A model generated the notes under the pieces. The model was not told the origin of the DNA and searched no databases. It saw only the letters and a list, made by a program, of their open reading frames with translations. Positions 53,868-64,000 of a stretch of 64,000 nucleotides of DNA are shown here, piece by piece. The stretch is from NCBI GenBank assembly GCA_030765045.1, contig CM060966.1:64646921-64710920 (forward strand), read 5' to 3'. Source of the stretch: Tenodera sinensis (taxonomy: Eukaryota; Arthropoda; Insecta; Mantodea; Mantidae). Position 1 is the stretch's first letter. Each line of letters opens with the position of its first letter. The position numbers and the translations under genes are program-made.

Positions 53868-56594
53868 ATCAGACACAATCAGAATTATCACCTGGAATTG
53901 TAATGGCATTCGTAAAAGATCAAAAGAACTAGCAGACTTTTTACAAACACATTCAATACAGATTGCATTATTAAACGAAACACATTTAAACCAAAATCAC
54001 CGTTTTTCCGTTCCCGGATTTCAAATTTACAGAAATGACCGCGACCGCAGAGGAGGCGGAACAGCAATAGCTATCCAAAACAATATCAATCATTATAGAA
54101 TTAATTCTCCAATCTTAACTCGCGCCGAAAGCACGGCTATTAAACTTAACATCCACAACACGGATATAGTTATAGCCTCAGTTTATAATCCCCCGGGGGA
54201 CATAGATATAGACGACGTCAGTAAAATAATGAATCTGGGACCCAGAGTTTTGGCTGCGGGAGATTATAACTGCAAACATCATCTATGGAATTGCATAAAT
54301 CCCAATCCACAAGGGACTAAATTACTTAATTACATTAACAGCACAAACTTCCTAATTGCAGGCCCGGACGAACCAACATTCATTCCTTACTTGCCGAACA
54401 ATACGCCTGACATCCTAGATATTGCTCTTTTAAATAATATTCCCTATGACACAGACTTCAGAGTCCTACAGGAGCTGACATCAGATCATTTGCCTGTTTT
54501 AATAACAATTAATGCTCCTATCGCATTTAAACCAGCTACTCTAACGTTTAACTATAACCAAGTAGACTGGGCTGAATTTAAAGACACAGTAGACCACTAT
54601 CTGCCTGACCTGCAAATAAACTCAGCAGCAGAGCAAGATGCGGCAATTAATAAACTTGAAACCGCAATAAAAATAGCCACCACTGCCTGCGTGCCCCTAA
54701 GGCAGCAGCAGACTATTAATGCTAGATTTCCTCACGACATAAAAGTCCTACAACAAACACAAAACAAAGCCAGACGTAAATGGCAAAGAACTAGAAACGT
54801 TCTACATCGAATCGAATATTTCAAGGCGCGAGACCAAACTAACGAACGCGCGCGAACATATATCCAAAATCAATGGAATAATACACTAGAAAATCTAAAT
54901 CCCCAACAAAACTCAACATGGCGAATAGCCAAATGCCTCACGCGAACACGAACGAACATTCCTCCACTCAATTTCAACAACACTATAGCGGAAACTCCCC
55001 AGGCCAAGGCAGAAGCGTTCGCGGACACATTAGAAAATGTATTCTCTCTCAACCCAGTAATCGGGCAAGACAACTCTATACTAGAGGTCGAAAATGAAGC
55101 TGAAAACATAGGCCAAACGCCAACACACAACAAAATGCGAAGGACAAATCCAGGCGAAATCAGCTGGATTATTAGACATCTGCCCACTAGAAAAGCGCCA
55201 GGGCCAGACAAAATCCCAAATGTAGTATTAAAAAATCTCCCACAAAGAGCTCTCATGCTCTTAGCAGATATTTACAGCTTTACGCTAGAAAATGGCCGAT
55301 TTCCCCCAAGTTGGAAGGAAGCCAAAATAATGCTATTTCCCAAAGCAAATAAAAACCTAGCACTACCAATCAATTACAGGCCAATTAGCCTACTAAACAC
55401 ACTTAGCAAAGTACTAGAAAAAGTAATCCAAAAAAGAATCAACAAACACATTCACAAGCACAACATACTGATCCCCGAACAGTTCGGGTTCAGAGCACAA
55501 CACCCCACTACACTGCAACTTCTTCGAATGACCGAACAGATAACCAATGGTTTTAACACAAATAGGTCAACAGGCGCCATATATTTGGATATTGAACGCG
55601 CCTTCGATAAAGTATGGCATGCAGGCCTAATCAAAAAGCTCAGATCTTACGCCTTCCCCGACTCTGCTATAGCCCTAATTAGGGATTACCTCAGTAATCG
55701 AAGCTTTCGCACCACTGTGGAAAACGCAGTCTCGGGCACAAAGCGAATCAAAGCTGGTGTCCCCCAAGGGAGTTTGTTGGGGCCGACACTAATAATTTAT
55801 ATATAAATGACATGCCTGAACTATTAAGAACAAATAAATACATATACGCGGACGATACTGCGATAGTCACACAATCTACTCAACCGCGAATTATTTATCA
55901 ACGACTGCAAAATGCACTAAATACGCTTGAGCCATGGTTCTCCAAATGGAGAATCAAAGTAAATGCAAGAAAAACTCAAGCAATAATTTTCACAAAAAGA
56001 CTCACGCACAGACATAACAGGCGTACCCTTCAGCCGTTAACTTACCAGGGCGAAGGAATCGATTGGAAGGACCAAGTAACTTATCTAGGTCTAGTAATGG
56101 ACCAAGGCCTCACCTGGAATAAGCACATCACTAAAATCAGGGCCAAGGCCAATGGTCAGTTAAATAAGCTCTACCTAATCTTTAACATAAACAGCCAACT
56201 GAAGGCAAATATGGGGCTTACCTTATATAAGACACTCCTAAGACCTACTCTCACATACGCAGCCCCGGTATGGGGATATGCTGCGAAAACGCACTTACAT
56301 AAACTACAAACACTACAAAATAGAATAACAAGAATAATAGCAAAACAACCGCCGGTAGCTCCGGCCTATCTCCTACATAAAGAGCTAAAACTACATTCAA
56401 TCGAAGAATTCATTAAACGCCTGAGCTTCAACATGTACAAACGGAAAGACCAAAACAAAAATGCCCTAATACAACAACTGGGAACTTACGAAACATAATT
56501 AAACAAACACAAAAGACCACTGTCATTATTAGGCCTGGGAGAGCCAGAAGTAGACATTCAAGAATACCTCAACACACTAGTAACACTTCCATAG
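53854..56594 (+). pseudogene. J1 ORF2: endonuclease and reverse transcriptase, two lesions
   Basis: ATG 53854 lies within the end of ORF1 (-1 overlap of 14 bases). The endonuclease has ITWNCNGIRK, LLNETHL, AAGDYNCKHH and TSDHLPVL. The RT has KAPGPDKIPN, YRPISLLNTLSKVLEK, IYLDIERAFDKVWH and GVPQGSLLGPTL. A small deletion near 55790 shifts the frame; the YADD box (about 55846) and thumb follow in 55812-56498. A premature TAA at 56496 precedes the native-looking stop at 56592-56594. A young but disabled copy, with lesions in or just before the catalytic core. No RNase H. Confidence 0.88.
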
Positions 56595-57386
56595 AACATT
56601 ACCTATAACCATATGGCACAACACAACTGGCAGTTTGCAAAGTCCTTGCTCTAGCCAAGGCGGCCCTGGGGGTTTACCCCCGCACTTATAAGACATTGAC
56701 CCACGAATAAAGGACATGATTTTGGAAACCAAATTGAATCAAACTACATTTAAAAGCACTAATACCTAAATATTAAGCAAAACAAACGCAGCTCATAGCG
56801 CAGTCAAACAAAACTAAACAATTAAACTTATAAACTGACCAAACGCATAAATCTGCGAAGAAATATACATATAATAATTAAACCTAACTAAGAATATCTC
56901 TGACTAACGCATCCCTTGCGAACATGATACTATTGAATAAGACGCCACCTCCCCTATGGAGGGGGGACAGCTAACTGCTAAATACTTAATAAACATTACC
57001 ACCTCTTACTAATTGACATCTCCCCTCTCACAGGGGACACAACTATTAGGTTAAGACAGGGTTTCCGGGCGGAAACGACACTACTCCTTACCAAATCCAC
57101 ACCACGAATTCGCCAGGGCGTGATCAGGGCCTCGGCCATGTTTACGTCCTGCCTCCAACTCTCACCCTGGTTAGGCCACACGGCCAACCTACACAATTTC
57201 TCCATGACTCCGCAGGTGCTTTTAGCGGTACTGCCGGACTTCCTCTCCCAAATTCTCTCCGGTGGAGGTTTTTTAGTGGGTAGTACCCTCGGGTGAAGCC
57301 TACAGTCCCCACTGTGCCTCCCAGCACAGTGGAACTCCATAAATGGATTTTTCCTCCACTCGGGAAAAAAAAAAAAAAAAAAAAAA
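56595..57386 (+). other. J1 3' UTR and poly(A)
   Basis: About 770 bp noncoding. It contains an inverted repeat CCCTGGGGGTTTACCCCCG (56667-56685), CCTCCCCTATGGAGGGGGG (56949-56967), and CACTGTGCCTCCCAGCACAGTG (57310-57331), all hairpin-forming. It ends in 23 A. Confidence 0.7.
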
Positions 57387-57395
57387 ACCCACGCC
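57387..57395 (+). repeat. ACCCACGCC between J1 and J2
   Basis: Shared target duplication of J1 (right) and J2 (left). Confidence 0.85.
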
Positions 57396-57787
57396 GGTCA
57401 TACTGATCCTGACTGCCGAGACGGAAGGACTACCTGCGACTGACTACCTGCGACTGCCAGACCGGTTCTGCACCAGCGGCCCAGCAAGCTCCAAGCAGCC
57501 GGCGAGACATCGCGCTAACCCAGCGCAACCGGACTCAGCACTAGCGAGATACTTGGGCAGAGTGGTAAGGCCGCAGCCAACAGCTATTAGCTGGAACCTC
57601 AGGCGCCTTTACCAAGGTTGGCCCTCTACCACTCGCGCTTCTCAGCACCCTCTATCCGCTCTTTTTCTTCTACTATCGTTCTTCCTCTTTCATTCTATCT
57701 AGGATAAGCCCCCTCCCCACTCTTCTTAGCTTATTCTTAGTTCCTGCTGCATTGCACGAGACCGGCACAATTCCAAAGAGCTTCCCA
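57396..57787 (+). promoter_or_regulatory. 5' UTR / probable internal promoter of J2
   Basis: About 390 bp. Its first part is unlike J1; the last 100-180 bp match the J1 leader (GGCCCTCTA, then a CT-rich tract, then TCTATCTAGG). Confidence 0.55.
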
Positions 57788-59521
57788 ATGCCGTCTACCC
57801 GCAGTCAGGCTTCCCGCCCCAAAACCCCCGACCCCCCTGATACACCAGAGCACCACTCCCCCGGCTCAACGCCCAATGCCTCCTTCTCATCGACGGACTC
57901 ACCACAACCTCCCGTCAATCCTCCTAAACCCAAAATCCCTACGCCCTCCGCTATCCCGCGTCCCACACCAAATGCCTCTTTCACACCTATGGACCCATCC
58001 CAACCTCCCGTTAACCCTCCTAAACCCAAAACCCCTACACCCACCTCAATCCCGCGTCCCATCTTACTGACAACCCATCCCAACCCAGGACCCGAACCCG
58101 GGACCTTACCCGCTCCTCGAGTCCCTTCTGACCGACGCCGTGCCTCCACGTCCAATCCTGAAGACCCAACACCCAGCGGCACCCATCCAACCCAGCGAGC
58201 ACCTGCGGCTCATATAGGGTCCCGCCGGCACTCGCTGGATTCCAGCCCTACAGGCACCGCACCGGTCCCAGCACCCCCCGACCTCACCCTTGAACAAACG
58301 CCCTCACCCACTCCCACCGCCCGTCTTGCCGCCGGCCCCCATACCTACGCAGGCGCCACCTCAATTGAGATGCAGCCACCCATTTACGTACACAAAACCT
58401 ACGCTACAGTAATCAGCAAAGTGCTGAAAGGTTTCGATCGAGAGTACCCCAACAGCCTCTACTCATGTGCAATTGCACCCATCTCGCGGGATTTCCTGCT
58501 CCGAACCCGCACTTCAGCGGATTACAGACAGCTCTGTCAATATTTGCAATCCCGGGACATTGACTTCCATGAAACACCGCGGGACACCACTAGAACACAT
58601 CGGCTAGTGGTCAAACCATTTCCAATGAACCACGCGGAACAAGAGATAAAGCTCACCCTGGAGGACATGCATATACATGTCACCAGGGTAGAGCAATTAA
58701 GAAAATACAATGCAGCCCGAACACCACTCCCGGTCTACATGGTCGAGGTGGCGTCTGATCACGACCGTGAGGTGCTCTTGAATATCGAAGAGCTCTTTCA
58801 CTGCCGCGTTAACGTGGAAATATATAGAAGGCCGCTTTTCCCGACACAATGTAATAAATGCCAGCAGCTGTGTCACACGGCCGACCAGTGTAGGGCGCGC
58901 ACCATGGTGTGCTCGAAATGCACTGGCGGTCATGCCTCAGCTGGCTGCGCAGTCCCACCGCACCTTAGGACCTGTGCCCTTTGCAGACAGCAAGGACATG
59001 GTGCAAGATACAGATCATGCCCCGAATATAAGAGGCAACTACATTTCCTGCGCCAGAACGCAGACAGGCAACTACCTGCTGGTTCCCGCAGGGAACAACA
59101 ACCCAACACCCCAGCTCCCCCTACAGTACGCACAGAGCAACCCCGCGGACTCCCTCAAACCTACCCGCTGGCTGCACCAAGCCACGAAGCTTCAGCAGTG
59201 GGCGGCCACGACCCCCCAACCAACCCAAGGCAGGGCGCCCATCAACACCATACCGCTCGGCCTGAAAGGCGAAACTTCATAACGAATGACACGTTCATAC
59301 AAAACTGGGCCCCAACACACACCCGTGATGCCCTAACGCCTTACGCACAGGCCCTCACTGCCAACATGGCGGCCACAACTGTCCCGTGGCATCACATCAG
59401 GGACTTGGCCATAGCCGTGCTACAACTGCTACTGACTAGACCGCTCGAAACTGCTTCAATCCTGCAAGAGTATGCGCACTTTTTCGCGCTCTTCCAGCAT
59501 TTCGAGCGATTCACAGAGTAG
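57788..59521 (+). CDS. J2 ORF1 (Gag-like)
   Basis: 578 residues from ATG 57788 (MPSTRSQAS); an in-frame TTG at 57752 is less likely. The Pro/Ser/Thr-rich N-terminus of about 190 residues contains two imperfect repeats of PNASF...QPPVNPPKPK type. The conserved middle (PPIYVHKTYATVISKVL) aligns with J1. Zinc knuckles: CNKCQQLCHTADQC, CSKCTGGHASAGC and CALCRQQGHGARYRSC at about residues 355-412. The C-terminus carries a helical tail. The frame is intact although its ORF2 partner is dead, so it could still act on RNAs of relatives. Confidence 0.88.
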   Translation: MPSTRSQASRPKTPDPPDTPEHHSPGSTPNASFSSTDSPQPPVNPPKPKIPTPSAIPRPTPNASFTPMDPSQPPVNPPKPKTPTPTSIPRPILLTTHPNPGPEPGTLPAPRVPSDRRRASTSNPEDPTPSGTHPTQRAPAAHIGSRRHSLDSSPTGTAPVPAPPDLTLEQTPSPTPTARLAAGPHTYAGATSIEMQPPIYVHKTYATVISKVLKGFDREYPNSLYSCAIAPISRDFLLRTRTSADYRQLCQYLQSRDIDFHETPRDTTRTHRLVVKPFPMNHAEQEIKLTLEDMHIHVTRVEQLRKYNAARTPLPVYMVEVASDHDREVLLNIEELFHCRVNVEIYRRPLFPTQCNKCQQLCHTADQCRARTMVCSKCTGGHASAGCAVPPHLRTCALCRQQGHGARYRSCPEYKRQLHFLRQNADRQLPAGSRREQQPNTPAPPTVRTEQPRGLPQTYPLAAPSHEASAVGGHDPPTNPRQGAHQHHTARPERRNFITNDTFIQNWAPTHTRDALTPYAQALTANMAATTVPWHHIRDLAIAVLQLLLTRPLETASILQEYAHFFALFQHFERFTE

Positions 59522-59565
59522 CCATACTCGACGCCCACTAACACCCCCTCATTCCCCTCCTCTCA

Positions 59566-61795
59566 ATGGCTCTACATAACGACGACCAAACGCTTCGGAT
59601 AATGACCTGGAATGCGCACGGGGTGCGCCGTAAAAAGCACGAGTTAGTCCCCTTCCTCCAGAAACACAACATACATATAGCTCTACTTACGGAAACACAC
59701 TTACAAATCACTGACAAATTTACCATTCCCGGCTACTTAGTGTACCGCACCGACCGGAACAATCGCGGGGGAGGAACTGCATTAGCTATAAGGCGAGACA
59801 TTATGCACTGCCACGCCCACATCCCTCCCCTCTCACGCATTGAGGCAACCGCAGCCCACATTGCGATTAATAAGATCCGCGCCACAGTAGTGGCTGCATA
59901 CAATCCGCCCGATGATATAGAAACATCAGATATAGACGTGCTGCTTGCTCTAAACCACCAGACAATAATAGCCGGAGACCTCAACGCAAAACACACGCTC
60001 TGAAATTGCACCTCCACAAACTCGGTGGGGGTACAACTCCTCCAGCACGAAAACTCATCTGACAACATTATAGTAGCCCCAGACGAGCCAACTTTCATTC
60101 CTTACCAGCATCGCCAACACCCCGACATTCTGGATATTGCAATATTACAAAACCTGCCCCACCAAGTTGACCTAAAAGTCATTAATGACCTTACATCCGA
60201 CCACTTACCCCTACTGATCAACATAAATGCCACACCGACCCTAACCCCGCCCCTACCACGCCATAACTACAACAAGGCAAACTGGCAGCGCTTTCAAGAA
60301 AGTGTTAACGCTAACCTGAACCCAATAAACATTCAAACCCCAGAAGAGCACGCAGTATCTCACCTTGAAAACACAATCAAGTTTGCCATCACACAGTCAG
60401 TTCCGGTCAACCTACCACGAAAGCACGTCCCTCCAACCACCCAGAACTTCACGCATTAACCCAGGCACGCAACAAAGCCCGCCGTAAATACCAACACACA
60501 CGTCACCCTGCAGACAGAAGCAATCTACAAAGACTAAATGCCCGACTTCGGCAGCTCACTTCCTCCGTAATCTCCCGCCAGTGGAACACCACACTTCGAG
60601 ACCTAGACACTGAACACTCCTGGAAAAAGTCATTTTCAAACGGATTAATACACATATCAATAAGCATAATATCCTTGTCCCCGAACAATTCGGGTTTCGC
60701 ACCCAACTTTCCACCACGCTCCAACTACTATGCGCCACAGAATTTATCACTCGCGGCTTCAACGACAACAAATCCACAGGCGCACTGTTTCTAGACATAG
60801 AACGTGCATTTGATAGAGTATGGCACAATGGGCTCCTTCGCAAACTACAATTTTACAATTTCTCCGACACAATGATAAAGCTCATATCCAATTACCTCTC
60901 CGGCAGACAATTCTCCACCATAGTCAACAACGCCCGATCCACTCCCAGACCAATTGCAGCCGGCGTCCCACAAGGAAGTATACTGGGGCCGGTCCTGTTC
61001 AACCTATATATGAACGATCTCCCCCAAATACGCCTCTACGCAGATGACACCGCCATAATGGCCCACTCCTCCCAACCCAGAATGATACACCGCTACCTCC
61101 AAAGGTCCCTAGATAACCTCACAGACTGGCTGACCAAATGGCGCATTAAAATTAACACCACAAAATGCCACGCAATCATTTTCACTAAAGGCACCAAACA
61201 TCGCTACCCTACACATAGACTGCCTCCTCTTAAACTCTTTGGCGACAACATAATCTGGACAAACCAAGTGAAATACCTGGGTGTTCACATGGACCAGGCG
61301 CTATCCTGGAAAGATCACGTACTGAAAGTTCACCATAAAGCCCGCGCGCAACTACGCAAGTTATACCCCCTAATAATCTACAGTAATTCACTCAAACTCA
61401 ACACAGCACTTACCCTATACAAAACCCTCATACGACCGATCTTCACCTACGCAGCCCCGGTATGGGGTTATGCCGCCCCATCGCATATCAAACGCCTCCA
61501 AAGCTTCCAAAATAAGTGCCTGCGCATGGTAGCCAAAGTACCAAGAACAGCTGCCTCGGATGTCCTACACGCTGACCTCAAGGTCCACACGGTCGAACAA
61601 TTCATTATGCAGCTCGCCTATAAGCTATATGCCTCCCTCCCCCGTAACAGTAACCCGCTAGCCCGAGACCTAGGCCACTACGACACATTTTATGATAAAT
61701 ACCGACGACCTCTTTCACTATTTGACCGTACACTTACCCCAAACCAAGCGGCTTTAGATGCCCGCATACACCTCGCACAGCTAGTGCCCCCATAA
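59566..61795 (+). pseudogene. J2 ORF2: endonuclease and RT with stop, frameshift and deletion
   Basis: ATG 59566, 44 bases after ORF1. The endonuclease (IMTWNAHGVRRK, LLTETHLQI, AGDLNAKHTL) is interrupted by TGA at 60001-60003 where Trp is expected, then continues (DEPTFIPY, TSDHLPLL). A frame change occurs near 60450. At about 60630 roughly 190 codons are missing compared with J1, removing the RT fingers including the APGPDK and YRPISLLN boxes. The remaining RT (LDIERAFDRVWH, GVPQGSILGPVLFN, YADDTAIM, thumb) is intact to the stop at 61793-61795. Inactive as an enzyme. Confidence 0.87.
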
Positions 61796-62421
61796 CCCAC
61801 GGCTCAACCATGGGCTCCCACGCAACACACCTAACCCTCACAGCCTGACCTACGCACTCTAGTAGCCTGAACATCAACCAGCCGCAAATTATTATACTAA
61901 TCACCATAACCCTCACTGTTTCAGTGCCGACAACCTTCAACCAGCACGTGCTGACGAGACATCAGGGACTAACCGGTAATGTACGACGAACCCCGCCCCA
62001 CACACTACTTCTTTTATTGCATGTTACTAACAACATTCTCGCGCAAGCCTACATGTAATCTAGCACTAACCGTACTAACATAAATCAACTCCGTATTTCT
62101 CTCTAGATATTTAAGTATATACTACTAACCACTGGGCGCCACGCAGGACTCGTCATGTGTGTCGCCCAGCTATATCACTGACTCGCTCGCATGCTTGCAT
62201 GCCAGCACGAAATTAACGCAATTAACCGGGGTGCTAATGCGGAACCCGACCCACTAGACTTAGTCTTACGTAACTAACCATTAACACTAGTACCTCCTGC
62301 ATGACATTAGTTTACTAACTTCATGTGCATGGGGAGGCGATGTAGCGCACGGCCTTGCATGCCGGTCGATCGCCACCGGGGCTGGCGGGTGTGGGGCCAG
62401 TCCTTTAAAAAAAAAATAAGA
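61796..62421 (+). other. J2 3' UTR and A-rich tail
   Basis: About 600 bp noncoding with GCATGCTTGCATGCCAGC and CTTGCATGCCGG near 62190-62365, and an A10-TAAGA tail. Confidence 0.65.
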
Positions 62422-62430
62422 ACCCACGCC
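62422..62430 (+). repeat. ACCCACGCC between J2 and J3
   Basis: Right target duplication of J2 and immediate left flank of J3. Confidence 0.8.
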
Positions 62431-63192
62431 CTAACTTAATTCGCGCCGAAACCACGGCTATAAAACTGAACATCCACAACACGGATATAGTCATAGCCGC
62501 CGTCTAGAACCCCCCTGGGGATATAGACACAAGCGATATAAACAAAATAATGAATCTAGGACCCAGAGTACTTGCTGCAGGAGACTATAACTGTAAGCAC
62601 TACCTCTGGAACTGCGTAAATCCAAACCCACAAGGGACGAAATTACTGAATTTTATAAACAACACCAACTTTCTGATCGCTGGCCCGGATGAACCAGCGT
62701 TCACTCCGCACATGCCAAATCACACGCCGGACGTCCTAGATATCGCCCTGCTAAATAACATACCGTTCAACACTGACTTTAAAGTCCTACAGGAGCTTAC
62801 ATCGGACCACCTGCCGGTCTTGATATCAATAAATGCTCCTATCGCGTTTAAACCAGCTACTTTAACACGCAACTATAACCAAGTAGACTGGGAAACATTC
62901 AAAGATACGGTAGACTACTACCTGCCAGAGCTGCAAGTAACCTCCGCAGCAGAGCAGGACGTAGCTATAAACAAACTAGAAATGGCAATAAAGATAGCCA
63001 CCACGGCCTGCGTACCCTTAAGGCAACAACAGGTTAGAAACGCCAGATTTCCACATGATATAAAGGTGCTACAGAAAGCACGAAACAAAGCCAGACGCAA
63101 ATGGCAGAAAACAAGAAATATAATACACCGAACTGAATACTACGAAGCCAGGGATTTAGTCAATGAACGCGCACGAACGTTCATCCAAAACC
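62431..63192 (+). pseudogene. Jockey J3: 5'-truncated endonuclease fragment
   Basis: Closely related to J1 54114-54880. It begins inside the endonuclease, has a TAG in place of Tyr at about 62505, then an open stretch from 62550 (NLGPRVLAAGDYNCKHYLWN, LTSDHLPVLISIN, RFPHDIKVLQKARNKARRK). It is cut at 63192 by a hAT element; the reading continues as NQWN in J1. Being more similar to J1 than J2 is, it belongs to the J1 family. Confidence 0.85.
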
Positions 63193-64000
63193 CAGTGGCG
63201 GCTCGTGCCTTACAAAATAGGTGAAGAAGTTCACTTAAGATTGCTGAAAATACAATGCAAAGCCGGTGTACCACGGTCCAACATTTTTTACCAAGCTTTT
63301 AGTATACAATGGAGCTATACACAAAAGAAACTGTCTGTCACACTATGATTCATTTTGGTCCAATACATATGACAGTTGGCGTAGTAAGCGAAAGAAATAA
63401 ACATGGCGGATGCAAACATATACAGCTTTGTTTTAAAATCAAATTTAAACGGTGAGCCAAACAGTGTACAAAAACTGCCTGAGGAGCATTGTTCTTGATT
63501 CTTTTTTGAAGTCCATTTAAATGTCCTGACATAACACTCGCTCCATCGTAACATTGTGCAACTAATTGACGTTCATAATTAAATTCTTTAAGAACACCAT
63601 GCAGCAAAAGGAACAATGTTTCTGCGGACCTGTCAACACTCACATCATGAAATCCGAAAAATCGTTCAACCAATGTGCTCTGTGTATTCACGTATCTTAC
63701 AGTGATAGAGCACTGAGACTATTGACAAATATCTGTAGTGCCGTCAACTTCAACAGAAGAAGAAGAAAAAAAACAATCTGAGACATTAATTTCAGGTTTT
63801 TAAGTATTCCAAAGTACATCCAATCACCTCATTTTGTATAGATTTAGAATCACCGCTGAATATACTTTTAATTTTATTATAGTGGTTTCGGATTTCTAAT
63901 GGACTTTCAATACACAAGCTCCTTGAAATTTCCCCGACTTAGCGAAAGCGCACTCTCATCATGACCTCAGAATGCAAGCTCTTGTTTACCTAAATACAAT
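63193..64000 (-). mobile_element. hAT transposon (Tip100/ZMYM-like), partial at window edge
   Basis: Its left end CAGTGGCGGCTCGTGCC directly follows the truncated Jockey J3. It contains transposase coding sequence on the minus strand to the window end; the other terminus is outside. Confidence 0.8.
63350..64000 (-). pseudogene. hAT transposase fragment (ZMYM/Tip100-like)
   Basis: Reverse-strand reading enters from beyond the window (GHDESALSLSRGNFKELV), passes a disrupted first-Asp region (VEVDGTTDIC), and continues openly from 63691 (VERFFGFHDVSVDRSAETL, LVAQCYDGASVMSGHLNG with the second Asp, FVHCLAHRLNLILKQSC). Stops and frame shifts occur near 63810 and 63430. The motif set is typical of the ZMYM1-like branch of hAT. 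The C-terminal dimerisation domain is not seen in this window. Probably inactive. Confidence 0.82.

Larger units (their letters stand above)
51940..57386 (+). mobile_element. Jockey-clade LINE J1, full length
   Basis: 5.4 kb: 5' UTR, ORF1, ORF2, 3' UTR and a 23-base poly(A) (57364-57386). Flanked by ACCCACGCC on both sides. No RNase H follows the RT, in keeping with the Jockey clade. ORF1 is intact; ORF2 has two lesions. Confidence 0.88.
57396..62421 (+). mobile_element. Jockey-clade LINE J2, internally deleted
   Basis: 5.0 kb: 5' UTR, intact ORF1, broken ORF2, 3' UTR and an A-rich tail (62406-62421). Flanked by ACCCACGCC both sides. More GC-rich and clearly diverged from J1, so a different family of the same clade. 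Confidence 0.87.

Overview
This 64 kb window is eukaryotic DNA, almost certainly from an arthropod and most likely an insect with a large, repeat-rich genome. The evidence is the mix of elements: R1-clade LINEs that sit in (ACAT)n microsatellites, Jockey LINEs with three-knuckle ORF1 proteins, Gypsy and BEL/Pao LTR elements, mariner and several hAT relics. The species cannot be named from the sequence. I see no intact host gene, rRNA, tRNA or CRISPR array. Essentially everything recognisable is mobile DNA or simple repeat.

Layout. (1) 1-17.0 kb is a head-to-tail stack of R1-clade, Waldo-like LINEs, all on the + strand, embedded in one enormous (TACA)n/(CTAC)n microsatellite. It holds copy A (partial at the window edge, ORF2 intact), a short 3' fragment of family D, a 5'-truncated copy of family C, a full-length copy B (8449-13757), and two tiny 3' fragments. 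(2) 17.0-17.9 kb is anonymous sequence. It leads into an 8.2 kb minisatellite (17867-26102) built from successive 8-bp variants of the GGAC tetramer. (3) 26.1-37.2 kb is a nest of minus-strand elements: two decayed Gypsy elements joined RT to RT, a 5'-truncated R1-like LINE inside the integrase (6-bp target duplication), and a young BEL/Pao element (identical 167-bp LTRs, 5-bp ACCGG target duplication) inside the Gypsy gag. (4) 37.2-41.1 kb is a decayed RNase H-bearing I-like LINE (+) with a minus-strand LINE fragment in its 3' UTR. (5) 41-51.9 kb is AT-rich DNA with a (TAA)n tract seeded by a LINE tail, hAT and mariner relics, and a roughly 450-bp inverted repeat pair. (6) 51.9-63.2 kb has three head-to-tail Jockey LINEs. 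Each begins right after the same 9-bp motif, ACCCACGCC. (7) 63.2 kb to the end is a hAT transposon that cut into the third Jockey copy.

The most remarkable object is the BEL/Pao element at 32343-36352. Its single 1077-residue open reading frame starts as a BEL Gag with zinc knuckles. It then switches, at the point where protease should begin, into about 320 residues of coiled coil. It resumes as a BEL integrase with D, D and E in place. Protease, reverse transcriptase, RNase H and the integrase zinc domain are absent. This looks like a non-autonomous retrotransposon that captured host coding sequence between gag and integrase, in the manner of acutely transforming retroviruses, and moved recently.

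A second theme is how LINEs and simple repeats build on each other. Four LINE families share a covarying 3'-terminal hairpin and the same microsatellite target. The Jockey copies re-use a target that each insertion regenerates. The (TAA)n tract grows from a LINE tail.
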